Source: Lasioglossum baleicum
Taxonomy: Eukaryota > Arthropoda > Insecta > Hymenoptera > Halictidae
Length of the DNA stretch: 64,000 nucleotides
Direction: 5' to 3'
NCBI RefSeq assembly: GCF_051020765.1
Contig: NC_134940.1
Location: 15,389,712-15,453,711 of the forward strand
Position numbers and translations under genes: made by a program. The notes under the pieces are model-generated. The model was not told where the DNA came from and ran no database searches. It saw only the letters and a program-made list of their open reading frames with translations. Shown here one piece after another: positions 1 through 11,799 of the stretch; positions within the stretch are counted from its first letter, which is position 1, and each line of letters opens with the position of its first letter.

Positions 1-1070
1 TTTTACGGACGTGATTTCCTTGCTATTTTTTAGAGAAAGCCTTTCTTTAACCCCTTGCCCTATAGTAGACATTATTCAGTGCAGTGAGTCCATTATACTT
101 TAAATTATAAAAAATACCAATTAGGGCGCTAATAATTATTAATTTTTGTTGTTAATTATTGAGACCTTTTGAGTCCCTTCGTTTTCTTTTTTTGTTAAGA
201 ACTCGACGTAAATACGAACGTTATAATAAAAAAAAAAAGTTTGCGGCTTTTCGAGAAATAAGATCACAATGGTTTTGGAAAGAGCGAGACAAACGATTTT
301 TTGAATCCATATTTATTAAGCTAAAGATTTTAAAACTAATAAAATAAAAACACTACCCGAATGATATGTTTCAGTTCCTTCAAAAACCAGATGATCAATT
401 AAATAATAATTGAAATAAACGACAATTAAAAATAATGTTACCTTGTTTATCCCTTCGCCAGCTTCTAGAATGGTAGAAATTTCGTAATATTAATATTACG
501 ACATTCTCCTTATACATATAAGTGAGTGAATATAGTGAGTGCAGATCGCAGAAATTGCGATCGCCGATCTTTTCATATTTACTGTTACACACTAATAATT
601 ATCTTTATACTTTAACGTAATTTTTATCGCATCAATTATGTCGCATTAATTGACGCAAATGAAAGTCATATCTTACTTATTTTCCAATAAATTTATTAAG
701 TAAGTGTCGCGAATAATGTACGAGAAAACAGGAAATATCGTTTAAAAATAATGTAGCATTTGATTTGCACGAAGGAAAGATAAAATTTCGATAAAAGTGT
801 TACGGTGCCATTGAACTCCTTATTTTGAGTGGACACGGAACCGTACGTATATCACGTTCAAAAAATAACGCATATCAGTTTCTGATAATGTTTAAAACAC
901 CGTTGCGCATGGCAAGTGAAAAGTAACAATTCTGAAAGCAGCTTTAGAGTTACAGAGAAAAGCGCAGGCCTCGAATCGATCCTTCACCCCGAAAGTGTCC
1001 AAAGAACAACCCCGGCCGACGACTCTCTCTTCTCGACCCAACAACAGTTCGAAAGCACCCGAAAGCTAAC
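1..1070. other. Upstream intergenic sequence and probable 5' UTR of the Rab gene
   Basis: No coding gene is supported here. The sequence is AT-rich. Near position 47 there is TTAACCCCTTGCC, which matches one end of the piggyBac-type element seen at 12072, but I see no partner end. The last ~90 bases before 1071 become more GC-rich and pyrimidine-rich and probably hold the promoter-proximal region and 5' UTR of the Rab gene. Confidence 0.5.
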
Positions 1071-4000
1071 ATGGCGCTCAACTTTGTAGCTACTTATAAA
1101 GTTTTGGTGCTCGGTGACTCGAATGTCGGGAAAACCTGTGTTGTTCATCGTTATTGTGATGAACGTTACTACGACACATTCATTTCGACCATAGGTGAGC
1201 AGCCTGTCGGCCTCCTGCTTTCTTTCAAATAGATCTTTAATGATCATCTGATAGCTCGTTTACAATCATTTCTAGGGAATTCTTTCGATTACCAGTTGCA
1301 CATTTTTGTTAATAGAAAATTACTCGATTCACAATGGATTTCTCAGTATTCAATTCCATTTATTTACGACGATCTTTCAATACTTCAGCTGTGATGTCAA
1401 GCATTTTGTTTCTTTAAATTGAACACCTAACTAGAGATGAGGTCTTGACATGTCTTTATATAATTTGTGTCCTCGTATAATGATGTACGTTTAATAGATG
1501 TTTTAATGAATTGAATTATTGAACAGCTGGTTCATTTTTTATTAATGGAAAACACAAATAGCATGTCAACCCTTTAGAAGTGGTAGCAAGCACATATACG
1601 GTTTTCTTACTTGTTAAATAATCGTATTTGTTTCTGTTCATACGTATTTGTTTCTGTTCGTATTTTAGAAATTTTCTTCATAACCATTGGCTTTAATAAA
1701 TCGTGCTTGCATCCGTGTTTTACTCACCTTTCATTCGTGTTGACAGGTGTGAATTATTTCACTTGAAATTTTTAAATTAGATCCTTGAACGACAACTTTT
1801 GTTTACGACGGTATTGTTCTTCTTAACAGAACACTGGTGGCATTCTATATATTTTAACACTAAAACTACCGAGCACTGAAAACGATTGAAATGTTTTAAC
1901 CGATAGAACTGACAAGGCTCTGTTTGTTTAGAATTCGTGTAATTTTTATTTCAATATGTGTTTGGATAAAGAAACTTGTCGAATCAATTTCCATGTAAGC
2001 AACGTCATCATTTCAATAATTAAAAAATGAAGAATGTAAGTCCGGTCATTTGATCGGCAGCGCGTAGGTTACTGTTAAAATGAAAACGCGACATTTGTTG
2101 TATCGAGGAAGTGCAACAAAGTCATTTTTGACGAATGATGAATAAAATTACCGTGGGAAGAAATTTAATTAAATTTTTTTGGGGAATTCAAATAATTTTT
2201 TAATTGAAAAAATAATTTTTACATCTGAAATGTTGGATTGAAAAGGCTGGTCAAGTGTATATTACTATGTAGTAAGACAAAATTATGAAAAATTGATATA
2301 CAAGATTTTCATGTGTGTAATATTGAAGAATCTAGTAAGCTATAAATGTGGTCAATTTATAAATTTTAGATATAAAAATGTATGTTATACTTGGAACATT
2401 GATTATAAGTATATTATGTTTTATACAATGTACAATTATTATATAATTGTTGTACTATGAATATTCTATGAAAATAAGAACACATTTCAATTTATCAAGT
2501 GCGTAAGAATATTTCGATCTTCCTAAATGTTCAGCGATGTTCATATGATGTTATTTTCAATGTTCTAAGATGATCGTACGTTTTTCGTCGTACGAATTTC
2601 TAAATAATACTTTGATTGGTCTATTTTGCAATCGCAATGAGTTTTAAAATAAACGAATGAATCAACAGGTCTCGATTTTAAACAAAAAATAATTAATCTG
2701 GATGGAACGCGAATTAAGCTTCAAATTTGGTGAGTAAATCTGTATACATATTTATGATTCGATGTTCATTTTAATACATATTAATATGTACAAAACAACA
2801 ATTACAGTTAATGATCATATACATATACACTGCACCTAACCATAATATAGATAAACCAAATGATTTAACAATTAAAAGAATCTTTAGTTCAGTTGAAAAA
2901 TGTGATCAACATTTGAATTACTTATCATCCGCAAATAGTTAAATAAATAATTTATGATTAAGCAAATTGAACCGTGTTGACCGATGTTCTTAAGAAGGAA
3001 TTTGTTTGATGCACGAAGAAGTGATTAATTACTTTTATTCATAATTATCTTGTTAAAGGGATGCTGCTGGCCAAGAACGATTCCGCACGTTAACCACTGC
3101 GTATTATCGCGGTGCTATGGGTATTCTACTTATGTACGATGTTACCAGATTAGAAAGCTTTACTCACCTGGAATATTGGCTACGAAGCATTCAAGAGGTA
3201 AGGATTTTTATTTTAAAATAAATAAATGGATTTTTGGCAATTTACAGATTCATTAATTCATGGTGTCGTGTTTAAAATAATATTCCAAGTTAGCCTTGTT
3301 AGGAGCGAGACGCGTGGCCGGGTTGAGGGGGCGTACCCTTCGAAACTTGGCCGTCGCGAGTACATAAATCCGAGCGCTGACTTACGTCTTCATAAAAATA
3401 ATCGTTCATCTTTCTCTTTACAGTATGCATCACCGGATGTGGTGAAGGTATTGGCAGCGAATAAATGCGACGTCACGACGCACAGAGTTGTCGATGCCGA
3501 GAAAGGGCAAATTATAGCAGACAATTTTGACATGCCTTTCTTCGAAGTGTCTTGCAAAGAAAACATTAACATCGAAGAAGCGTTTCTTGCCTTAGCTAGA
3601 AGAATACGAGAACAACAAGGAAGTCGGGTATTGTTATTTATATTATTCAACAGGAACTATAATCGTAACAAGTACTCTCCAAACTACAAAATACAATATA
3701 TATTTATGGTATTGTATTTTTCAATAAAAATTATTTTTCCATTTCATGAGAGACATCATTTTTGAAAAAATTCGCAACTTTTCGTAGGTACGATTAGTAA
3801 GTGCGAAACGTTATAGCGCGCATATTGTTCCCCAAATGTTATAGCGTGGCATTATGTAAATCAGGCCCGGGCAACTTCTTCCCCGCTGTCGCTTCTCGAG
3901 TTCCACTACCGGTGTACCGGTTCCCCCACTATCGACTACTTCATATTGCCCCTACACACCCCTAATCTCCTCAACCTCCTCCTACACTCCACAAGAATTT

Positions 4001-4245
4001 CGTGGAGAGGATCCACGAGTGGGGAGACGAGTCTGCGGCTCGCGACCTGCAAGTTGCTCAGGCCTGATATAAACGGAGTTCTACTGTATTTACCTTTACT
4101 CTTTTGCTAGATATGCTGTTTTCAGGCGAGTTTATTGGAAGCTGCTGATGGGGAACGAGCCGACAGTGTGATCAAAGTCGTCGATCAATCTCAGTCGCCG
4201 ACTCAGCAAGGCGAAGCTGGAGCTTGCTCTTGTCAATCCCTTTAA
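1071..4245 (+). CDS. Rab-family small GTPase (Rab8/10-like, insect RabX4-like)
   Basis: Small GTPase of the Rab family, a membrane-bound switch that directs vesicle traffic. Five coding exons join in frame with GT-AG borders: 1071-1194, 2669-2729, 3059-3197, 3424-3627, 4126-4245, giving 215 residues, normal for a Rab. Motifs are the P-loop GDSNVGKT (15-22), an ISTIG switch I, DAAGQE (63-68; most Rabs have DTAGQE), the Rab signature AYYRGAMG, NKCD (121-124) and SCK (151-153; usually SAK). The tail ends CSCQSL, so the last four residues (CQSL) form a CAAX-like box ending in Leu, which in the family favours geranylgeranylation. The start is the first ATG in frame with the P-loop. The switch II Ala and the SCK box are odd but the catalytic Gln is kept. 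The assignment to the RabX4 group is from memory of the family and is less certain than 'Rab'. Confidence 0.9.
3862..4066. mobile_element. Short hAT-like inverted-repeat element, copy 1 (CAGGCC family)
   Basis: It begins CAGGCCCGGGCAACTT and ends AAGTTGCTCAGGCCTG, an inverted repeat, inside the last intron of the Rab gene. The flanking 8-mers ATGTAAAT and ATATAAAC are similar but not identical, as for an old 8-bp target duplication. No coding capacity. Related copies lie at 4575 and 5685. Confidence 0.7.
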
Positions 4246-4574
4246 TCAAGGCGTGCTCCGAAATCGAAAGAACAAGATACACTCGTTCCGGACAAGATTT
4301 TACCTGTGCGAAATGAGAATAAAACGAGAGCCGCGTCTCTATGTATATGTAAGTGTACATACCCATGATGCGAATGACTTTGAACTAACATGTTCCTTCG
4401 CTCCGAAAGTGGAACTGGAAACGCAACGAGGAGATAGGACGGGAGTCTTTGTATCGGAAAGTAGAATGTAAATGTGTTTACCATAGAAGAGCAGAAGTTT
4501 TTTACAGAATTCTTCGTGGTTTATACGACGAAAGGTACTGAAGTCGTTCAGTTGACTGAGCGAATGACGTAGCG
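4246..4574. other. Probable 3' UTR and downstream sequence of the Rab gene
   Basis: This stretch follows the Rab stop codon. The short open frames on both strands overlap one another and show no family motifs. An AATAAAA at about 4318 could serve as a polyadenylation signal. Confidence 0.4.
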
Positions 4575-4763
4575 CAGGCCTGTCTAACTTCTTCGTCGCG
4601 AGCCACACGATCCCCACCATTAAACTAGTTAAGCTCCTCCAGTACTTCTGACGGTACGATCGCCGACCGTATCGAATAGGGGGAGCGCGTCACCACCCAC
4701 CTTAGCGGAGTGAAGAAGTGGGGGGCGACATGTAGCTGGCGGGCCGCGAGTTGGACAGGTTTG
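4575..4763. mobile_element. Short hAT-like inverted-repeat element, copy 3, with exact 8-bp target duplication
   Basis: Left end CAGGCCTGTCTAACTT, right end AGTTGGACAGGTTTG. Both sides are flanked by the same 8-mer ACGTAGCG (4567-4574 and 4764-4771), the size typical of hAT insertions. The element is 189 bp and non-coding. Its sequence resembles the other CAGGCC elements in this window. Confidence 0.85.
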
Positions 4764-5106
4764 ACGTAGCGGAAGTTTTGATTCGGATGGCAAACTGGTA
4801 ATTTCGGCGATTAACGTGATATATTACAAACAATTATCGTAAAACTTTTGCACCTTCGTTGTGACTTTTGAGCGGCGAAACAGTGATGATTCATTGAACT
4901 GCAAGATCACACCTAGAGTAAAGTTAACTGTTTAAGAAAGGCACAAATATGCTCTATCGTTAAGCATCCATTGCTGAAAAGACTTAGTAGAAGAAGCATG
5001 GAAGCTTATTTCCTTTCACATGCTAGAGTCTGCCCAATCCTACTTCTTCTTTCTCATAATTGTTGCTGGAGTTGTCAGCTTCATCTATTCTTGTCTAAAT
5101 GATGTA

Positions 5107-5227
5107 ATTAGGGGACGCCTCGCTGATTTCGTAGACCTTGAAGCATATTTTCAAGGTCAGCGAATCTTATATGTTGACCTTGACAACGTATTTCAAGGTC
5201 GTCGAAATCGATGACGAGTCCCTTAAT
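5107..5227. repeat. Small palindromic element with four TCAAGGTCA-type half-sites
   Basis: About 121 bp whose halves are inverted copies: it starts ATTAGGGGACGCC and ends GACGAGTCCCTTAAT. It holds four AAGGTC motifs in both orientations: GACCTTGA at 5134, TCAAGGTCA at 5151, TGACCTTGA at 5175 and TCAAGGTC at 5193. TCAAGGTCA is the known extended half-site of FTZ-F1/NR5A and ERR nuclear receptors. Whether any is bound is not known. Confidence 0.6.
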
Positions 5228-5684
5228 GTAAATACATACCACATTTCATTTTTTCGTTCAGTCTTCACACGAATTACAAACTATTCATATATTTTATTTA
5301 ATATTTATTTTATTCAGGAGAGTTATAAAACAAAAGAAAATTGAATAAGCATTGCAATATTAATTGTATCTCTTAGAAGTTACAATGGTATCATTCGATT
5401 TTAACATTTACGGCAATACTTAGACGTTGTTTCGAATTTAAGAAATGTCATTCGTACAGTGCAACGGACATTTTTCTTAGCAAATCGGAAATTTTAACCG
5501 AACGATTGTCATTTTTTATTCTAATGAGAGGATAGGTTGTTTTTACGATCGTATCAAATAGGTTTTACTATTCTACGAGGTATAAAAATTGTTCCAATTT
5601 CATACGTTATCAAAGTAAAAGGTATGTTCTCACTTTGAAATACAACCATTTTGTTGTCGACTGTCTCATCTTCATACTTTAAGA

Positions 5685-5914
5685 CAGGCCCGGGCAACTT
5701 CTTCTCCGCTGTCGCTTCACGACCAGTGTAGCGGTTCCTCCACTATCACTGTACCAGTGCTTCGTCTCGCGTGTCTGCGAGGAGATACGGCCTCCCATGT
5801 AATGTATACAGTCTCCGCAACCCACTCCTACACTTCAGAGGAGTTTGGTGGGGAGACACAGGAGTAGGGAGGGGAGTCGTTTGTGCCTGGCGAGCCGCAA
5901 GTTGCCCAGACCGA
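5685..5914. mobile_element. Short hAT-like inverted-repeat element, copy 2
   Basis: It begins CAGGCCCGGGCAACTT and ends AAGTTGCCCAGACCGA. The flanks CTTTAAGA and CTTCAAGA differ by one base, as expected for an ageing 8-bp duplication. The interior repeats the GC-rich sequence of the copy at 3862. Open frames across it are not genes. Confidence 0.75.
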
Positions 5915-7720
5915 CTTCAAGATGAAAAAAATAAGGAAACCATTTACGTATTTTCAAATACAATAACTGCTAAACGAAGAGTGACTACTAAAGGTAAACA
6001 AACTGGACAAAAGTCAGCATTTCGAATAAACAACTAATAAATGTGATTACCCACCTCAATGACTTAAATTGTAAGTATGAATTAGTATTAATACTTTTTA
6101 TGAAGGATATATATTATAACTGCTAACTTTTCAAAAACTGAAATTTTTCAATATAAAAACTAAACAGATATGAACAAAATTATTAATGTGTCTTTGTTCT
6201 ACAAACAATTTGTCCAGGTCTCAACGCATACAAAACTTATACATAACATAACAATCGTCTTTTATACATATAAATCATGGTAATCATTTCCATCATCGTC
6301 GATTAGACACTACGAAAAGGCCTAAACGAACAGTATGCACATGGTACTATCAACATGACATTTTTCCTTGTTTGAGACATGAATCTCATTAATGAATTGC
6401 GCCTGTTCATGTATATTCATATTTTTATAATACTTAATTGCACATCTCTACGATAATTGATACAGTTTAAAATGCATTTGAACTATGTTTTTAATTAAAA
6501 CATTTTAATTATAATAACAACTTTGACTGGAAGTTGTTCGACACTGATACTGTCACCTTTCGTATTCCTCTTATTTTAAGCTGGCAGAAAAAATAACGCC
6601 TTTTTATTGTGCCTACTGTGATAATTAGAGAACAACAGAAGTGTGAGAAAAACGAAAGGATTGGTTTTTCCATCGCATACTCTTGTAAGAATAATTTATA
6701 ATTTGTGGTAAAAAAGGAAACACGTTCGAACTGGTCGTATTACGTGATTGCTAATAATTGAACTGCGGGTTTTATGCATTTATGGCAAAAACGAGTTGGT
6801 GCAATTTAAAACAGTCTGAGCACGTCGATATACATACTATTTTCAATTGAATAAGGTCACTGAAGAAAAAGAGACATTTTAATCTTTCTTCTTGCTATTG
6901 ATCCAAAGAATTGTGAAAAAATTTGTTTTCTACATTTTCGACTTATTTTTGTTTTGTAGAATCAGCCCCTTTTCGGTTCTACCACCGAATAGTGACCGAT
7001 AACCCTATATAATTGAATTTATTGTAACGATATTGTTACAATATTGTTAGTTGGAGGTTTATTTAATTTTGTAAGCGATTGCAAAACGATTCGATAACGG
7101 GAAAAGAAAATTAAGCAACAGGTCTCTGCGTTACAGACTGTACATAATTAATATGTACTTCGATGGTTCTTGCCGATTGGTTCGACTGCGATCAACAAGA
7201 AACATTGGAACAGCGTGTTCCCAATGCTTTGTACTATCTGCAATGTGATTCACACACATAGCTTTTTTATACACATGTAAAACTAATTTGTATAAAAGAC
7301 CACGAGGTCTCGTCGTCGTTGAAAATTTTTATAAATTGATTAAGACTATACATTAAATTGAAAAGCCGATAGACACGCGAAAAAATGGATGTTCTATATA
7401 TTCATTGTATATATATAAACGAGAATGAGTTCTAAAAATTTTGTACTTCCTTGAAACGGATGCTGGCTCGTTTACCTGATTTCGTTTCTTCCCTGAAGCT
7501 GGTCTTCGGGGGAAAAAAAGGTTTCGTTGTTTCGTTCTCGAACGAGAGGATTTCTATTTAGTGACAAGTATTTCCGATATCTCTTGTGTTCCAAGCTTGT
7601 CCCATGAAAATTCTTCGATGTTTTCGTCATTGTTACTTTTCAATGAGAAATCAATTTTTAGTGGACGAACAGATCGGTTTTCGTTTCGAAAGAATTATAC
7701 TTTTCTGTACGTTCGCTAAA
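5915..7720. other. AT-rich intergenic sequence
   Basis: No gene recognised. Around 6757 the sequence (CTGCGGGTTTTATGCATTTA) resembles one end of the hAT-like family found in the CIN85 introns (13884, 14061, 14916), but I could not find a matching right end. The rest is AT-rich without visible structure. Confidence 0.5.
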
Positions 7721-7901
7721 GCAGAGTCGCCAGATTAAGACTTCTGTCTTTTTTTCACTCTACCTTCCCCTCCTACGACGCAGTTCCCCCACGCCTCCGC
7801 CACAGCCCGGTCACGTGACGCGTGACTAATCTGGTACTTACAGAGAGAGGGTAAGTTTTTCCCCTCAATTCGTGCTGCCTCCCCTCATCTGGCGACTCTG
7901 C
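7721..7901. mobile_element. Inverted-repeat element with GCAGAGTCGCCAGAT ends
   Basis: The 15-bp ends are perfect inverted copies: GCAGAGTCGCCAGAT at 7721 and ATCTGGCGACTCTGC at 7887. The ~180-bp body includes GGTCACGTGACGCGTGAC. Related sequences occur at 27018, 27797 and 43214, so this is a dispersed non-autonomous family. I see no clear target duplication and so do not assign a superfamily. Confidence 0.7.
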
Positions 7902-10332
7902 ACTGAAGGTGTTCTACAATCTAACAACGACGGAGAAACATGTGCAGTCAGTAAGATGCTTTTATCATACATTTTTATATCCTTCATGATAAAAGTATCA
8001 CACGTGTTTCGTTCGAACTGTTCGACTGATAATGTTACCCTCTATGTATATGTATACACGTATACCTTTACAACTTTTTTCAGTTTGTAAAAATAATTGT
8101 ATAATTTGATGTATAGATCGATATATTATAATAAAGATGCACACTTTTTGTCGACAATCGATTAGAAAAATGCACACGCATATCCCTGACTCTAAACTAT
8201 GTATGTATAGCATACATACATTATACGTACTAAAAATTAGCCCTCCTTAACCATTTAATTAAAAAAAGAATCAAGTCGATATTTTCACTTTATCTGGTAC
8301 ACCCTGTATCCTGTATTGTGTTTCATAGAACTTTTACTTAATTTCTCATTGTTCAATGACTAACTGTTTTCAGCTCCACGATATTTGCATTAAACGGCTC
8401 ATATAATTAACAGAAACCGAGCAAGGTGTCATATAAATTTATAAATGAATACGGTATTTAATCATTTATCTTGTCGTGCGCTCCAAAATATTATAAGAGT
8501 CGATTTCTTATTTGAACATGCTACCGTAATTACAGTGCTGATAAGCACTGTGTTATAAATATTTTCAAGGAAGGTAGATACCCTGAGTAGTGGCCACTGG
8601 CCACTCATCGTTATCTTCCCGGAGTTTACTCGCTTTTTGACTGTATCGGAAACCAGAGTGCGAAACATTCAATTCCAGTGAAATAAAAACAAACGTTTAA
8701 GCAAACAATTCGAAAATATTTTGGAGGATAATTTAATAATATTCTGTGACTAATAAAATAACAAACATCTACTCCGTTTTTGAACGGAGTAAACGGAGTC
8801 CGTTTAAAACGGAGTTTTGAACGCGTACGCGTCTACTTTACGTAAGTGTAATGAAAATTTTCTTCTTCCAGAATATAATCACAAATTCGCTCAATTAATA
8901 GATATTTCTCTCCTATACGATCGATTACCATCGATTACGCTTCGTTCATCATATGTTGATGCATACAACTTGCACATAACTGCGCATACCAATTGCCACG
9001 TCAAAAAGATTGTAAAAAATCTAACTATTTTGAATGTTGACTAATTTTGAATATGTCAAATTATTATAATTGAACCATTAGTATTTTATTGGTTTGTTGC
9101 ATACTAAAAGATTGCACGTTTAGGTTTTCGTCTCGTTTTGCTAATTAAAATGACACCAAACTCGATATAGTTACGATCATAATCACTTCTGTAACATGCG
9201 ATTAAAGTTTCGGGCGTAAAAGAGTACGGTGAACGGAAAAGAAAGAGAGGCAGAGAGAGTCGAAGTTGCTCTAGAACTGTTGCTGGGCAAATCCGACGAT
9301 ACTTTCATTCAAAGTTCAATAAATTGCCTAAAAAATCGTAGATCAAGTTTAAGCATTCGTTGTAAAGGGGAAGTTTTAATCTTTAAATTTACGGTGGTTT
9401 CGGTTACGGAACAATTTGTTTAATGTATTCGCATACGTCTCAATGCGTGAAAAATAATAAGTCTCAATGCAAAAATATCTTAGACTAAAACAATTGTATT
9501 GTCGTACGATTTTTCTTTTTAAACGAAATTATCATCGTTTAAATATCAACAATTACTCGAGAATGGGAAATTTAGTGTTGAATACATTCTGCTTGGATCC
9601 ACTGTATAATCCTGTATAAGGATAAATGAAGTGTACGTACGCTGAAAATACGTCATTCGATTATCGGAATGATGAAGCTATAATTATATGGCACGAGAAT
9701 ATCCCGTCCTTGGAATAGTAAAACTAACGCTCTTTTGTAGTGGAATATACATATTGCACTTTTTGTACAGATAAAACAGGCCAAGAATAAAAATAACTTT
9801 CATTTCTAAAACACGTTGACCTAACGCTCGGTGAACGTTGAAATATTCGTTTGTTAATTTCAAAACTACTGTGTTTTCTTTATTATAGCAACTAACGTCA
9901 TCGTCGAACGGGTTCTTTAAAATGACCTCGTTATTATCAATGTTAGGTCCGCTCTTAGTGCGATCGACCTGCCCTCTTCACGAGGGCAAGGTTTGGCCTC
10001 GATTTGGCATGGATTTGGCCTCAATTTGCCATGGATTTGACATAGAATTGCGCCGGCAATCTCTGCACTCAAATATACCGAGCATAATGGGGAAACAGAT
10101 GGGTCGGAATTTGTATACAAGTTTTGCTGGCTAATTCGTGGCAAATCAAGAGCAGATTATTCGAAAATTTACATTTTTATAGGTATATTAATTCAGCGAC
10201 AACACATTTTAGTTAAATAAACAAAAACGTTGTAAAACGACGTACGTATACGTATACACAAGAAATTTCATTGATGTACGTTATTCAGTGAATAAAAATT
10301 AAAAATATTGTTTGTCCCTGACTGTACATATA
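7902..10332. other. Intergenic sequence with small palindromes
   Basis: No gene supported. Small structures are CAGTGCTGATAAGCACTG (hairpin, ~8535), AGTGGCCACTGGCCACT (palindrome, ~8587), a cluster of ACGGAGT repeats (8775-8815), and a short GC-richer patch at ~9960-10070 with imperfect repeats of GGCCTCGATTTGGCATGG. The short open frames match nothing I know. Confidence 0.45.
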
Positions 10333-10527
10333 CAGTAGGACGTCGGTTAACCGGATTCCGATTATAAACAATATATTATGAAGAGAAATAAATTTTCAGA
10401 AATAAAAAATTTATTTTGGAATATAATGTACATTTTAATTATTTCCACGAGTCTCGATTATCCATCGGGCCTTAATTTATCCGGGCTGTTTGTCTCCCGA
10501 TCAAGTCGGTTAATCGAGGTCCTACTG
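10333..10527. mobile_element. pogo/Tigger-like short element with TA target duplication
   Basis: The ends are inverted copies: CAGTAGGACGTCGGTTAACC on the left and CGGTTAATCGAGGTCCTACTG on the right (last 20 bases). TA flanks both sides. The CAGT...CCTCGATTAACCG style of end is characteristic of pogo-type elements. At 195 bp it carries no transposase. Confidence 0.75.
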
Positions 10528-11799
10528 TATTGTAATATATTCGGCACACGGAACATTTCGTATGCTCTGCGCATATCCGATACGTGAAGGTTTTCATGAT
10601 AAGAGTCTGAGGATTAGAATGAATCAGCCACTCGAAAGTATATGTACTCTGTGAATCGCATGACGATTTCGACTGTCATTTTCCTTCCGGCTTAATTATA
10701 AGAATAGAGCAAACCACAATAACAATGGCGACGCGCTCAGTCACGTGACGGGCCTCTCATTGATCCATTTTATGCGAGACAGGACTGTACCTACTTGTAA
10801 TAAGCCTGAGTAAAAGTTATTACCGGTTTTTCAATTTTACAAGCGAAGCAGTGTGTTAAATATCATCTGCACGTTCGAATTGTTTAATAGAAATAATGAC
10901 ATATGTACATTCTCGTTCCACCTTGAGCAATTAGTGAGCAGAATACAAAAGAAAATGGCTTTGATAAATTTTCTTCACCGCGTACTCCGGCGGTGCACAC
11001 TGTTAATTAAAGTAATTCCTGTTAAAGTCACGTGATTTTGTTGTGATTAGCTCTATTGCTAACTTGAGCAATCAGACAGTTGACTTGTGTGTAGTTGAAC
11101 AATAAGTGCTTCAACAATTAATGAAATAACTTATCCATCACCCTTCATGAATCATTCCCGTGCTCAAAAAATCTTACGAAACAGTGTTCACTGATTAATG
11201 TCATCAATACCAATGAAAAAGTGAATCACAAGTTGCGTTTCGCGCGCTCATTGACTCACCAATAAATTAGCATGCGCTCTAGGAACTTGTTTCGGGTTTG
11301 GTGTGTCCAAGATGGCCGCGATGACAGATACGTTGAGCTGTCTACTGTATGCAGGATACGCCTAAATTTTCCAGTTTTTCATACTTGTTACATGTTACAG
11401 TAACATGAACAGAATCACTCGGGCCACTGTCACGAAAGACGAAGAATGCACAAGGAACAAATGACTTTTTCAGACTCGCCACACACGTATGCTACATTTT
11501 GTGTTCAGTCTGTGTTTTCACGGCGAGTAATTCGTTCTGCGGAAGCGAGAACCTGCTACATACAAGGAAAACGATTAGAGGTTCCATCTCGCGTTGTTCA
11601 CGTAAATAGATTTTCTCGTCAAGTGTGATCCGTTGAAAAGATAACGAATCAATTTGTTCGATCTGTTTCATTCATTTCTGTGTAATGTCACAACGCCAGT
11701 TACTGCCGTTCCTTCAGTTGTGTATATTTTTTTGCAGAAAGGATATTCTGATATTTATGTATTCGAGAAACTGAGTCGTTCTTAGAGTAATAGAGGAAA
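10528..11799. other. Upstream region and probable promoter/5' UTR of the CIN85-like gene
   Basis: No independent gene supported. The sequence contains TCACGTGAC motifs (~10740, 11029). A YY1-type motif at ~11308 is the most promoter-like signal. The first coding exon starts at 11800, so 11300-11799 probably includes 5' UTR sequence. Confidence 0.45.
11307..11319 (+). promoter_or_regulatory. YY1/Pho-type site near the likely start of the CIN85-like transcript
   Basis: CCAAGATGGCCGC contains the AAGATGGC core bound by YY1/Pleiohomeotic, often placed just downstream of transcription starts. It lies about 490 bp before the coding start, a plausible 5' UTR distance. The role is inferred from the motif and position only. 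Confidence 0.4.

Noticed and set aside
3226..3765. 179-codon frame spanning Rab exon 4
   Set aside because: It reads through two introns; the spliced model with consensus borders gives a complete Rab instead.
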